From: Raphanus sativus
Lineage: Eukaryota; Streptophyta; Magnoliopsida; Brassicales; Brassicaceae
Length of the DNA stretch: 64,000 nucleotides
Assembly: GCF_000801105.2 (NCBI RefSeq)
Contig: NC_079512.1
Location: 33,869,848 to 33,933,847, forward strand
Reading direction: 5' to 3'
Shown: in pieces, positions 34,708 through 46,178 of the stretch
Layout: every line of letters begins with the position of its first letter
Position numbering within the stretch: the first letter of the stretch is position 1
Notes under the pieces: generated by a model
Seen by the model: the letters and a program-made list of their open reading frames with translations, nothing else
Told to the model about the DNA's origin: nothing
The model's database searches: none
Program-made: the position numbers and the translations under genes

Positions 34708-36329
34708 CTAGATTTTGACCCGCCATTCGAAGGGCGGGTATATGTTTTGTTTTATGTTTTTTTCAAATAATTTAATTTAATTTTTGTGTTTTTCGTAATT
34801 ATATTAGTGTTTAATATTAATTTAATTTAATATATTTTTGGTGACTATATTCAATATGTCAAGTTACATAACTATACACTTGTACCATATGTATTTCAGA
34901 AACATTTTAAAAATTTTAATTTTCGTTCTAAAGTTTGCAACATATTATATTTATTTAGCAGTTACCTAACATAATTTAGCCAAGAATATTTATATCCCAA
35001 TCGGCCCAAAAATAAAAGTCTCGTACTCTATTAGACATGATCTATATATTCGAACGGATTTTAAAGTGTTATATTCGAAAACTAATATCAAACTCAACCC
35101 GCACCTAAAACCGAACAAATTTTTTGAAATTTTTTTAAAGAAATAATTTTTAACATATTCTGTTAGATATATAGTTGGGTTAATATGGTTTTACTAACTT
35201 TAAGTAAAATCACATTTAATAAATATTTTTAATCGAATAACCTATTTAAAACCCGTTAAACTAAATGAGTTCATATGAATATTTATCTCTATTAAAAGTT
35301 CACTTAAACCCGTTAAACCCCATCAATCATAAAATTAAATTTTATTAATAATCCGCTTCCACCACTAATTAATATTAGTTAACTTTATTAGTTAACTTAT
35401 TAAAGTTTCATTTTATAGTAAACAAACTTAAGAAATATATTTCCATCAGTTTATATATATTTCTGTTTTAATTTTAATATATATATATTCCGAAATATTT
35501 AATATTTTGTAAACAAAACATATTTTGTGTTGTACATTTTTTAGAAATTTAATTTTCATTTTATTTTTTGTAATCATATTTGTGTTTGTTGTTTATAATC
35601 ATATTTATGTATAAATCTTAATCAAAAATATATTCTAATTAATTTTAGGGCCCTTAATTTATCTTTAAATAAAAGAAAATGTTAGTTGGAGTAAATATAT
35701 ATCAATTGATTATGTTCCAAATTTAATATAATAGATTTTAGTTTGATTAAATAAGATATATTTATGCATTTGCAAATTTGGTGCTTTTTTAATTAAGTTT
35801 TTGAACTATATACGTTGAAAACAGACTTTTTGGTTAAATAAATGTTTTTGAATCATGTTTGAGTGGTGGGTCCCTAAAATTTAATTTGATTAAATAAGCT
35901 ATTTAAACCCATTAATCTAAATGAGTTTATATATATATTTGATTCCTGAAATGTTCTTGTTTGTTATATAAATACTCAGAATTTAAATTAGATTTGAGTC
36001 TTATTATTAGGTAACAAATAGGAGTAAAAGAAAATATATTAACCCTTTTGAATAAAGAAAAACATATACGTTATATTATTTTTGGGGGATAAGCATTGAA
36101 GGTCCTACAATTATGGAGTAAAGAAATATACATCACATTTATATTTAAATGCAATTTGATGATTCTACATAATATTTAAGAGGTGGTTACTTAGATGCAG
36201 TTAACAAATAATTGTTACACCACTAAACAATATTTATAAAGTGATTATGGTTATTTAGGTGCAGTTATAAAATAATTAGTTAGATTCAACTAATATCAAT
36301 TGGACATGTTGAAGAATTAATAGAATAGA
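34708..36329 (-). mobile_element. Helitron (1622 bp, non-coding)
   Basis: The 3' terminus on the left is CTAG at 34708-34711, preceded on the element strand by the hairpin ACCCGCC...GGCGGGT (34718-34740). The 5' terminus at 36329 reads TCTATTCTATTAATTCTTCA on the element strand, almost identical to the Helitron at 38066-38732. The flanks are A on the left and T on the right. The 5' subterminal region contains repeated GCAGTTA motifs (36180-36270). The interior is very AT-rich with no coding. It lies only about 28 bp from the preceding Helitron, in the same orientation. Confidence 0.75.
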
Positions 36330-36532
36330 TGTTAATAGCATACAGTTAAATCTTTTCATTTGTTGGCATGGCCATTACAAAAACGAAAAGAACAAACAAC
36401 AAACTGCTCGTAACACCACCATAAGATCCACGCAATAATTAGCTCACAAGAGGAAATAAAAGCCACGAAGATTTAAAACACAGATTAAGAATTCACCAAC
36501 GACTTAATTGTAAAACCAAGTGTTAGACAAAG
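36330..36532. other. Spacer between Helitron and CAP gene 3' end
   Basis: About 200 bp that most likely includes the 3' UTR of the minus-strand CAP gene; no other feature seen. Confidence 0.4.
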
Positions 36533-37722
36533 TTAGTAAGGATTCTCTCCAACGTAGTTACCCGGTGGGTCGTAGTTGCAAGTAATGAAAACTCCTGCGC
36601 CGTTCTCGCAGACAACTCGAGCGCAACCTAGCCGTTTGGTGTCACGCCACACGATCTGAGTGTAGTGACCGCACATACCGCCTTCACACGAGTTGGTCAT
36701 GTGGTTGTATGACTTGGCCTCCACGGTCCATGACTCCACAGCGAAAGTCGGTGTCCAGTCTGAGCCACTTCCCCAAAACAAGTTCTCACCGTATGGACCA
36801 GTTGAGTGGGTTAGAGAGCAATCATACCGCCTCTGGTTAGCCCACCAAGTTGCGTAGCTTGCGATCCTGCCGTCCCAAACCAATGGAGACAGACCTGCAT
36901 GAAATGAAATTAATCAAATCATTTTTTTTTTTTGAAAGAATTTTAAATTTTATTCACTTCAAAATCAAATCATTTCAACTACTACCAGTACTTTAATTTG
37001 ATCCCACACTTAATAAGACTATTATCCAATTGGTCATTTCTAGGAAATATAGTCCATTTTCTCTGGCCATAGATATCCAAAAATTTAGAAACTCAGATCA
37101 TTACCGTGAGCACTTCATTTTAAGAATATAATCTTATTGCTTTCAGTTTACTATATAGTATTTGCATATTAAAATGTCAAAGCGATAAGATTTATGCTTA
37201 TGGTATATTTATTTAGAATTTTATAAAACTCAATGAAGCTCAATCAATCAGAGTTTGTTTGAGTCATCAGGTTAACATCGTTTTGTATCAATTACAAAAC
37301 CTTTTTTTTTAGAAACACTACCTTTTGGGTTTATATATCATCAACACAACCCAAACTTTTTGGTCGTTATCGGATGTGATCCAATCCAACTATTAAAACA
37401 TTGTTAAAAACACATCTATTTGGACTTCATGTTTTTATGAATATATGAAAATACCTAAGCTGGTCCGAACAGAATTATGTGGAGCAAGGAACTGATCTTC
37501 AAACGAGCCCGTGGGTGGCTGGTAGTTGTAGGTGGGAGGAGGATGGTAGAGGATAGGTTTTGGGCTCGGAGTTGGGAGCGGCTTGGGCTCCGCGCCGTAT
37601 GGAGGAGGGCTCATAAGTGTAGGTGGTCGTGGCCGGTAATAGTCAGCGTGAACGGCTTGGATGGCGACCGAGAGAATGGCAATAGCGAAGGCTATGGCTC
37701 GGGTTGATGTTGTGGTCGCCAT
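36533..37722 (-). CDS. CAP superfamily / PR-1-like protein with proline-rich N-terminus (209 aa)
   Basis: Secreted CAP-domain protein, likely cell-wall associated. Two exons: 37722-37455 and 36894-36533; total 630 nt in frame, with a split codon at the junction (TTA G|GT). A signal peptide (AIAFAIAILSVAIQAVHA) is followed by a Pro-rich segment (residues about 30-70, YYRPRPPTLMSPPP and YHPPPTYNYQPPTG), a wall-anchoring style seen in extensin-like proteins. The CAP domain begins at about residue 72 (DQFLAPHNSVRTSLGLSPLV) with LTHS, GENLFWGSG, CGHYTQIVWRDTKRLGCAR and FITCNYDPPGNYVGENPY; PR-1 signatures are complete. Corresponds to At4g25790. It is paralogous to the intronless CAP gene at 30843. 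TATA-like sequence at 37797-37805. Confidence 0.92.
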
Positions 37723-38065
37723 CTTTTCTTTTTGTGGAGTGGCTCCAACGATTTTCTTTTGGATGATAGGAAGAAAAATGATTTGATGGGGGTGATTATT
37801 TATATGTTTAATCTAGGGTCTAATTAATTATGACAAATGCAATTTGAGAATGTCAAGTAGTTGTGGCTTCCATGTTCGATTGTGGTTACCACTTATTACC
37901 AGTACCACTTTATGTTTCGCTTTCGGTGAAGGAGAGTTGTAGATGGTTTGACGATGCAAGTACGTTGTTATTATTCTTTTTTGTCAAATATTGTCTTTTA
38001 AGTAAATAGATTGAAGTCCTTGACAAAAAGAAAATGTAAAAGAAGTATTTGAGATATAAGTATAA
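37723..38065. other. CAP gene promoter region
   Basis: About 340 bp upstream of the minus-strand CAP gene. TATAAATAA on the minus strand at 37797-37805 lies about 75 bp before the ATG. The Helitron terminus at 38066 caps the native upstream sequence. Confidence 0.45.
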
Positions 38066-38732
38066 CTAGATTCTGACCCGCCCTTCGAAAGGGCGGGTAT
38101 ATTTTATGTTTTAATTTTTTTTGATAAATTTAATTTTATATTTGTGTTTTTTTAATAAAAGTTATTTTTTTATAAAAATTGAACAACCTATATATTACTT
38201 ATTTTGAAATTAAAACTGCGTTTAATTGAAGACTTTTTATTGGGATTTGTTGAAAATATATATTCATTATTTACACAAATATTGGTTAATAGTTTAAATA
38301 AAATCTCAGATTTAAAGTATAAAGTTATGTGCTTTGGATGTAATTAGTTAAAATCTGAACATATGAATTTACGATTAGAAAAGAAAATAAAGAGTCGTGT
38401 GTTTTGCATTTAGGAAGTAAGAGATATGGTCTAAGTTTATATATGTAATGATACATGGTATATAGATCGAAAGAAAAGAAACCTACAAATATGTTTGTTT
38501 TTAAAAGAATGTTCAAAAAGAAAAGTTGTTTTTGTGATAATCGTATAACGTGTATACAGAGAAAAATGAATCCCACATAGTTTGCAAGTAAACTGGCAGT
38601 TAATTTGTAAGTACACTGGCAGTTACAATCGAATAATCTATGTTAATGGCAGTTAATTATTAAAAAATGTGGTTATAATTAATTGGACCTAACTATTATC
38701 GATTGGTCATGCCGAAGAATTAATAGTATTGA
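38066..38732 (-). mobile_element. Helitron (667 bp, non-coding)
   Basis: The 3' terminus on the left is CTAG at 38066-38069, with the hairpin ACCCGCCCTTCGAAAGGGCGGGT just inside (23 bp, 38077-38099; arms ACCCGCCCTT/AAGGGCGGGT less one base). The 5' end at 38732 reads TCAATACTATTAATTCTTCG on the element strand; flanks A/T. ACTGGCAGTTA motifs repeat near the 5' end (38590-38650). Same family as 34708-36329. A shorter internal deletion form, without coding capacity. Confidence 0.75.
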
Positions 38733-40226
38733 TGGTGAAGTTTAGGATAATTAGTTGGTTCTTTTTGCCACAGTAATTTATGTTCCTTTTTTGAATGAAA
38801 AAAACTATGTGAACAATTCGTAGTATGTTCAGTTTTTTTCTTTAAGTAAAGTTTCAAATGTTTACCAACTGCTTCACACCACATTTAATAATAATAAAAT
38901 GGATATATTTATGTTTTTATATATTTTTGTTATTATCATGACTGCCAAGCAATTGTTATGTAATAGTTCTAGATTTTGTTATTCAGACCTTAAGTGACTC
39001 CAGACAAAAATTGTTGTCTGATTGACTTATGGGAATCAAAACAATCAATGGGTTATTTTACATCAAGTGCTGACTTATATATTAGTCGGATATTCTTGGT
39101 ACTGTTGATGATATCAACTTATGTTTTGGCCGACTTAGCTATTGAATAACCCCCTTTTCTACAATTTTCTATTTGTTTTTAGAACTCATATCTATATTGC
39201 TTTTGACTTTAGAAAATATGTAGCTCCTATAATATTAAAATATCAGTTATCGTGGTTCCAAGGATAACCCAAAGCTAATTCTGTAATATTGATTGAATGC
39301 AACTACAAGTTTTTTTTGTTTTAAACAGCTGTTTTGTATGATGTTGACACTCCAAAAAGCCTCGTCTATGATGCACTTTGCCTCTTGCAAAACCAGCTTT
39401 TCATAACCGTGAGATGAAAATCCAACATAAATCCGAGGTAGGATCATAAGCTCTTCCATGACATGAGCCTACTAAGTTTGGCCCAGGATCAAAAACTAGG
39501 CTTATGTTTACTCTTCACGGATGATCAAATTGGCATGGTATGATTCTATTTACTCTTCACGGATATAATTATTCTATAGTCGATATATCCAGAACTGAAC
39601 GGGTCTTACCAGAACCAATACGAATATCCGAAACCGCAGCAGGAAAAAATAACCTAGTTGACCTTTACGCACAATGTGAAAATCCACGTCAAAGGGAAAT
39701 AAAATAATCTTCTCCTCCTAGGTGGAACGTACGGCTCCGATTTTATATCAGATTCCGAACAAGCACATCGGGAGGATTTAGGAGAATGTCGTAGCGGGGC
39801 CCTCGCATATTTGCTGACACGTGACAAGCACGGCAGGCCCACCACCGTGGAGATACGTACACCTCACCACCAAAAAAAATTAAATTATTCTTTAGTCAGA
39901 CCGAGTTGACCCCATTACCAAACATTGAAACAAATAAGCATCGAAGTAGGCAAAAAGTACATAGGATAGGAGAGACTCTGTCGGAAAACCATCGACCAAC
40001 GACCCAATCACTCCCGTCGCCGGCGAACCGGAGCAGAAACGTAAACTCACAATCGTTCGCTTTATGTTTTTCTTCTCTCTCCCCTTGTGTGTATTGGTCA
40101 CCGAGAGAGAGAGAGAGAGAGAGAGTCTACGCGAAGTCTTCTCCGCTTAGTCTCGGATTGATTTAGGTTTATGTTTGCTAATCGAATAAATTAGGGTTTT
40201 TTTTGTTCATCTCCAGAGTTTGAAGA
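38733..40226. other. Intergenic region and CBP60d promoter
   Basis: About 1.5 kb. The left part is AT-rich without a gene. A 16-bp direct repeat TTTACTCTTCACGGAT occurs twice near 39507 and 39549. A (GA)n microsatellite at 40105-40125 lies in the presumed 5' leader of CBP60d. Confidence 0.4.
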
Positions 40227-42679
40227 ATGAAGAGGAACTTAGACGGGAACGACGAGGACCAGCCTGAGCGGAAACGCCCTGCTCTTGCTAGGTATCTTAA
40301 TCTTCTTCTTCTCTGTTTCACACCTTTTTTATTATTTTTTTGAAATTTTCTAAACCTTTTTTTTCTTGTGGTGATCTTACTTACTAGTGTGATTATTGAG
40401 GCGATGAAAGTTGACAGCTTGCAGAGACTCTGCTCCTCTCTAGAACCTATTCTCCGCCGAGTTGTAAGTTCTTTTTTTTGCTTCTGTCTTATTTGCTCTG
40501 TTTTTGTTGTGCAGACACTTGGTATTGTATTAAAAAAAATTTAATCTTTGTTCGCCTCTTGTTGTTATTATGTACGAATCAGTTGTTAAGGCCTTTGGTA
40601 TGTGTCTATTTGTTTTGGAGTAGGTGAGTGAGGAAGTGGAACGTGCTTTGGCAAAGTTCATCCCTTCTGGACTTGCCGAAAGGTAACACCTTTATTCAAT
40701 GGAGAGCTTAGCTTACTCTATAACTTTACTGCCCTCTTGATATTGTTTGTGTATATCAATGGAACTTCTGATTAATTTGCAGTTCAAGCTCTTCTCAGAA
40801 ACAAATTGGTGGTCTGAATAGCCGGAACTTGCAGCTGCGTTTTAGGACTAGACTATCTCTCCCTTTATTCACTGGAGGAAGAGTGGAAGGAGAGCAAGGA
40901 GCTGCCATCCATGTTGTATTGATAGATGCAAACACAGGGCGTCATGTGACGTTTGGACCAGAAGCTTCTCTCAAGCTCGAGGTCGTTGTGCTCGAAGGCG
41001 ACTTCGACAAAGAAGACGGAGGAGATTGGACTCAAGAAGAGTTTGAAAGCCATGTTGTGAAAGAGCGTGATGGGAAGAGACCGTTGCTTGCTGGGGACCT
41101 GTGTGTTGTTCTCAAGGAAGGGGTGGGTGCTTTGGGTGAGCTAACGTTCACTGATAACTCGAGTTGGATTCGAAGTAGGAAGTTTAGACTTGCTTTAAAG
41201 GTCGCCTCTGGGTGGTGTGATGGTGGTGTAAGGGTACGTGAGGCGAAGACTGAAGCTTTCCCTGTTAAAGATCACAGGGGAGAATGTATGTATTTAATTT
41301 TTTTTTCTTCATCACTTTGTACCTTGTGATGACTGACACTTGTTTTCTTCTGAACTTAGTGTACAAGAAGCATTATCCACCTGCTTTGAGTGATGAGGTG
41401 TGGAGATTGGAGAAGATTGGTAAAGATGGGGCGTTTCATAAGAAACTAACCGCTGAAGGAATAGTCAACGTGGAAGACTTTCTTAGAAAATTGGTCAAGG
41501 ATTCTGCAAAACTACGAGCTGTAAGTAGCTGCAAACGTCAAGCTCATTTGATTTACGCTCATGAATAGTTAAGGCTTATCTGATAATATGTGTCTAGACT
41601 CTCGGAAGCATGTCAAACAAGATGTGGGATGTACTAGTGGAGCACGCAAAGACATGTGTCCTAAGCGGTAAGCTTTACATCTACTATGCTGAAGATTCAA
41701 GATCCGTGGGCGTTGTGCTCAATAACATCTATGAGTTGAGTGGCCTTATCTCCGCGGATCAATACTTCTCTGCTGACTCACTCGATGACACCCAAAAGGT
41801 TCAGTTACAGTCTCCGTAACTCATTTATGCTTGCTATATGGTAAGTTGTAATTTACAGATATGGTGGTGTTTGGTTTTAATAGGTATATGTGGATGGATT
41901 GCTGAAGAAGGCATATGATAACTTGAACCAAGTGGTAGAGTATGAAGGCAAAACTCTTTTGAACTTCAATCAGCCTGAGATGGTGAATGTTTCTCAGACA
42001 GAACATGTAACGGTGCCGGCAAATTACTCTCCCCTGCCGCCGTCTCCTATACTCGCTAGCCAGTTTTCTAGATTCTCATTTGAAGGTTGGCAAATCAAAC
42101 CCTTGTAAACTGCTAAGTCTCAGTTGTCTGTGTTTTTTGTAAGCTTATATTCTCTATCTATCTTTTATTGCAGGGTATAATAATCAAACGATGCCAACAG
42201 CTCAGCTCCATAACTCACAAGCACCATTCGATATTGTTTTGCAGCAAGATCAGTTTATGGGAATACATCAAGGTCAAACCACCACTGGGATGGCTCTTGG
42301 TCCTCCACAGCAATCCACAGGCGGGTACCACCACGACATTGGCTCTTCTTCTGTTCATCAGGCAAATCTTGATCCCTTTGAAGACTGGTCACGTCAGCAT
42401 GAGAACGAGATTCAGCTAAGAAGTGATGAAATGCTGGAGAGTGAGGAGATGCAGCAGCTGCTCCAGCTCTGTACTAGCATGGGAGGGGATGGAGAAGGTG
42501 GATATGGTTTCCCGTCGTTTATGCAAAGTACACCGATGGTGAAGGGATATGAGGAGGAGCGAGTGAGGTCAGGAAAAGCGGTTGTTGGGTGGCTAAAGAT
42601 TAAAGCAGCAATGAAATGGGGAATCTTCATAAGGAAGAAAGCTGCTGAGAGAAGAGCTCAGATTGTTGAGCTTGATTAA
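40227..42679 (+). CDS. CBP60D: CALMODULIN-BINDING PROTEIN 60 family (590 aa)
   Basis: Nuclear calmodulin-binding transcription regulator of the CBP60 family, which controls salicylic-acid and defence genes. Eight exons: 40227-40291, 40388-40463, 40624-40682, 40783-41285, 41360-41520, 41598-41798, 41884-42085, 42174-42679; total 1773 nt in frame. The N-terminus [20 protein letters not shown] holds a likely nuclear signal. The family DNA-binding core includes [57 protein letters not shown] and [20 protein letters not shown]. The C-terminal helix [20 protein letters not shown] is the calmodulin-binding segment, near the stop, as in CBP60a-f rather than CBP60g, whose site is N-terminal. By synteny this is CBP60d (At4g25800). 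All splice sites are GT-AG. Complete. Confidence 0.92.
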
Positions 42680-43725
42680 ATATGTTTACTAATAGATGAT
42701 TTATTCAGGTACAGTATAGGTAAAACATACCTGATCACTTGGTTTCACATATTTTTCATGTTTGCCTTGGACATGTTATAGGTTTTATGACATCAACGTT
42801 ACAATCTTTCATCTATTAGTCCATCGAGTCAGCTTATATTCATGCTTATGTTTTTCAAAAGCTGTGATTCACCTTGAGGTCGCGGTTTTTTTTGCTCCAT
42901 AAGTGTGGTTAACCATGATCTTACACAGCTAACATGTATTTCAGACAGAGGAACGCACCTTGGATCTGCAAGAGCGTGTTGAAGGCCTCAAAGGAGTAGC
43001 TGAATGCTCTTTTTGTAGTCTTTATAAAGATCGACTGTAAGTGGGCCTATAAAGCCCGTTAATGTCTTGAATTGAGGGACCTCTATTAGATGCCCAACTT
43101 GTGAAAAACGTCTTCTCTATCACCTTAACTTTAAGACAACCAAATAATCAAATGTGATATTATTATCTTGAAAAGATCACACATGCAATGCATGAAACAT
43201 GTTTACATCTTATATCATAAGATTTTCCTCACTTCTTCATTTCTTTTAAGTAAAATAGTTTTCTGCAAAACTTATCAAAACTTGTGCTAACATTTTACGT
43301 CAATGTTTTGGACTGATTCTAAGATGGTTGCACTTGGGAGACTTGGTGAAATGAAACTTGTCAAGATTAACGATGGTTAGGAGAAGATAAGCTAATTTCT
43401 GAGCTGTGTCCCACACACTCATCTAGAAAAAAGCGACGTAATGATCAAGTTAAAATTAATGTAATTTAACACACACCAAAAGAGACATTAAAACAAAAAC
43501 GCGTCTCCAACTCCAAAGCCATCTTAAAACCATCACTTTCCATGATTCCATCTTCCAGCTGTCCGAACCAAAACGCGCCTTTGTATTTTCTTCAGTCTTC
43601 ACCAAACCCATCGTCTGAACCGAACCTTCTTCTCTGACTCTGACCATGGCGGCTCTTGCTATAAATACACACCATTTCAACCTCTCCAACAAATCTACAC
43701 TCGAAACAAAACCCACGAGCTAGAT
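42680..43725. other. Intergenic region between CBP60d and XTH23-type gene
   Basis: About 1 kb. It includes the CBP60d 3' UTR and the XTH promoter with a TATA box at 43659-43667. An antisense 86-codon ORF (43456-43716) overlaps the promoter and is not protein-like. Confidence 0.4.
43659..43667 (+). promoter_or_regulatory. XTH23-type gene TATA box
   Basis: CTATAAATA lies 59 bp before the ATG at 43726. It is a standard plant TATA at normal spacing. Confidence 0.55.
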
Positions 43726-45235
43726 ATGGCTGCTACCATCTTGGTTCCTCTGCTTGCTGCTATTATGGTTTACTCTGTTTCCGCCAATTTTCACCAAGAC
43801 GTGGAGATAACTTGGGGAGACGGACGTGGACAGATCACTAATAACGGCGATCTTCTTACACTCTCTCTCGACAAGTCTTCTGGCTCAGGATTCCAATCTA
43901 AGAACGAGTATTTGTTTGGTAAAATCGACATGCAGATCAAGCTTGTCGCCGGAAACTCAGCCGGAACAGTCACTGCTTACTATGTAAGTCCCGTTTAGTT
44001 GTGTGTTCTCTAACATACAAAATGTTTTTTTTTTAAATAGAGTAAAATAAGCTTAATGGTTATTTATTGTGTTTTCTTTTTATAGTTGAAATCACCTGGA
44101 TCGACATGGGACGAGATTGATTTTGAGTTCTTGGGAAATCTTAGTGGTGATCCTTACACGCTTCATACCAATGTCTTTACTCAAGGCAAAGGAGACAGAG
44201 AACAACAGTTCAAACTCTGGTTCGATCCCACTATTGATTTCCACACTTACACTATCCTCTGGAACCCACAACGCATCATGTAAGTGTTCTTGCATGTTTC
44301 TAAAATGGTCTTAACTAGTACCTTTTATATATATCCAAAATTTAAAATGTATTGTATAAAGAAAAAAACAAATGAAGGATACCTTAAGCGAATAGCAAAC
44401 CGAACCAAAACAATCCATCCATGCTGGATTAGGTTCTACTTTGTTTACTATTTATAATAGACCAAAACAAAACAATCGAACCAAAATCAAGATTGAGAAA
44501 CCCTTAGGTCTTTTAACTTACTCCCTCTGTTTCATAATAAGTATCACTCTGAGCTCATTTTCTTGTTAAACAAAAGGTGTCACTTTACAATTCCAATGTA
44601 AATTATACTAACTTTCAGCTGAAAATTAATTGGAAACTGCATTGATTTTATAAATAATTATATTTATCTAAAATACTATTGGTAAAAAATGTATAATTAA
44701 TTACAACTTACATATATTTCAACAATTTTCTTAATCTGTATGAAAAATGTCACAACGACACTTTTTAAGAAACATAGGAAGTATAATGCAATGTTTTTTT
44801 TACTAGTCTTGTTTTTATTTTGAACATTTATTTAGATTCTCTGTGGATGGAACTCCGATAAGGGAATTTAAGAACATGGAATCTCAAGGGACATTGTTCC
44901 CTAAGAACCAACCAATGAGGATGTACTCAAGTCTATGGAACGCCGAAGACTGGGCTACTAGAGGTGGTTTGGTTAAAACTGATTGGTCTAAAGCTCCCTT
45001 CACAGCTTCATACCGTGGCTTCAGTGAAGAAGCTTGCGTCGTGTCAAACGGCAAGTCATCGTGTCCCAACGGGTCCGGACAAGGGAGTGGCAGTGGTTCG
45101 TGGTTGTCCCAGGAGTTAGACTCGACGGGTCAAGAACAGATGAGACGGGTACAGAGTAACTACATGATCTACAATTACTGTACCGATGCTAAGAGGTTCC
45201 CTCAAGGTCTTCCACGAGAGTGTCTAGCTGCGTAG
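43726..45235 (+). CDS. XTH23: Xyloglucan endotransglucosylase/hydrolase, XTH23-type (283 aa)
   Basis: Apoplastic GH16 enzyme that cuts and religates xyloglucan during wall remodelling. Three exons: 43726-43983, 44086-44279, 44836-45235; total 852 nt in frame. Signal peptide [20 protein letters not shown]; the catalytic motif DEIDFEFLG contains the nucleophile and acid/base Glu residues, followed by the conserved N-glycosylation site NLS. The XTH C-terminal extension is present ([20 protein letters not shown]) with paired cysteines. Intron 2 contains a Mariner-like MITE (44521-44781). By position it is Arabidopsis At4g25810 (XTH23/XTR6, touch- and hormone-inducible). The gag-only LTR element was inserted 379 bp past its stop codon. 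Confidence 0.92.
44519..44783. mobile_element. Mariner/Stowaway-like MITE (261 bp) in XTH23 intron 2
   Basis: Body 44521-44781 between TA dinucleotides (44519-44520, 44782-44783). Left terminus CTCCCTCTGTTTCATAATAA; right terminus in reverse complement CTTCCTATGTTTCTTAAAAA, then GTGTCGTTGTGACATTTTTC, so the repeat of the CTCCCTCTGTTTC type is imperfect. The interior is AT-rich and non-coding. The insertion lies well inside the intron, away from splice sites. Confidence 0.65.
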
Positions 45236-45614
45236 AGCTTTTAAAGGAAAAATATATTTTTTCATTCATCATATAAAGTATCTTGTGTTTGGTCAAATTT
45301 TATATTCCATGTAAGTATGTTGTACGTGTATGTGTATGTTTAAGTGAAAAAATCAACTAAAAAATTAATTGGTTTGATAAAAAAAAAATATAATTGGATG
45401 CATAACGCATGCCTCTCCGATACATTACTTTCTAAATTTTAACAAAATGAACTATGAGAACAAATCAAAAGTGAGAAATACATATTAGTTTGTCCACATA
45501 AGCACTGCAACAGATCAAGTTGAGTATTTCAAGTGCGAAAATGAATAACTCTGGACTTATAACCCAACCTAAGCTCCTTAACAAGAACTATTGTGCCCAA
45601 TTGGGTGTAGCTTG

Positions 45615-46110
45615 TGTTGAGACCAGGAGTCTGCAAATAAATGTGTTCAACGTTTCTTTATGGTTGCACAAGTCACAAGATGTTATGACATGGCGTCATC
45701 TTACTGGTTGGAAATATTAATTACCATTTGACAAGAGATAATGATTGAAGCTTAGAGATAAGGATGAATAAGAATATTTGGACTTATCAAGATTAAAACG
45801 AGATTGGCTTGAAGGGTAAAAGGGATGAAGCTTTGCAAGTTTGTCTTCTGCAGTTTTTGGGAGTGCAGAGAGAAAACAGTATTGTGTCGAAGTTGAACAA
45901 GGTTTTGGGTGTTGAACAAGTCGGGCAACTTGGCTGTTAGAGTAAGGTTAGGTAGATTAGAAATTGGTCAGTGTCGATTCACAGGTGTGAAGTCGAGTAA
46001 ACCTGATTAAACAAAGAGTGTAATTTGTTTAAAAGATTTCTAATAAAAGATAACCTTATTTGGAGAATTTTGTTCATTGTTTCTGTGTTTCTGTGTTCCT
46101 AGTTCTTTCA
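45615..46110 (+). repeat. 5' LTR of gag-only Copia element
   Basis: 496 bp, TGTTGAGACC...TTCTTTCA. Nearly identical to the 3' LTR; differences seen include CACAAGATG versus CACAAGGTG, GGGCAACTTGG versus GGGCGACTTGG and GTTAGGTAG versus GTTATGTAG. Confidence 0.92.
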
Positions 46111-46112
46111 TT

Positions 46113-46124
46113 TGGTATCAGAGC
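46113..46124 (+). other. Primer-binding site (tRNA-iMet)
   Basis: TGGTATCAGAGC, the standard complement to the 3' end of plant initiator Met tRNA used by Copia elements, begins 2 bp past the 5' LTR. Confidence 0.9.
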
Positions 46125-46178
46125 GGGTCACCTACCTAGATCTAGATATCTATAACAGGTTGAGGTCCTACGAAGAAC

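Noticed and set aside
39507..39565. 16-bp direct repeat TTTACTCTTCACGGAT as a transposon TSD
   Set aside because: The copies are only about 42 bp apart with no element between them.
40105..40125. (GA)n run as a regulatory element
   Set aside because: Simple microsatellite in the presumed 5' leader; no evidence beyond repeat content.
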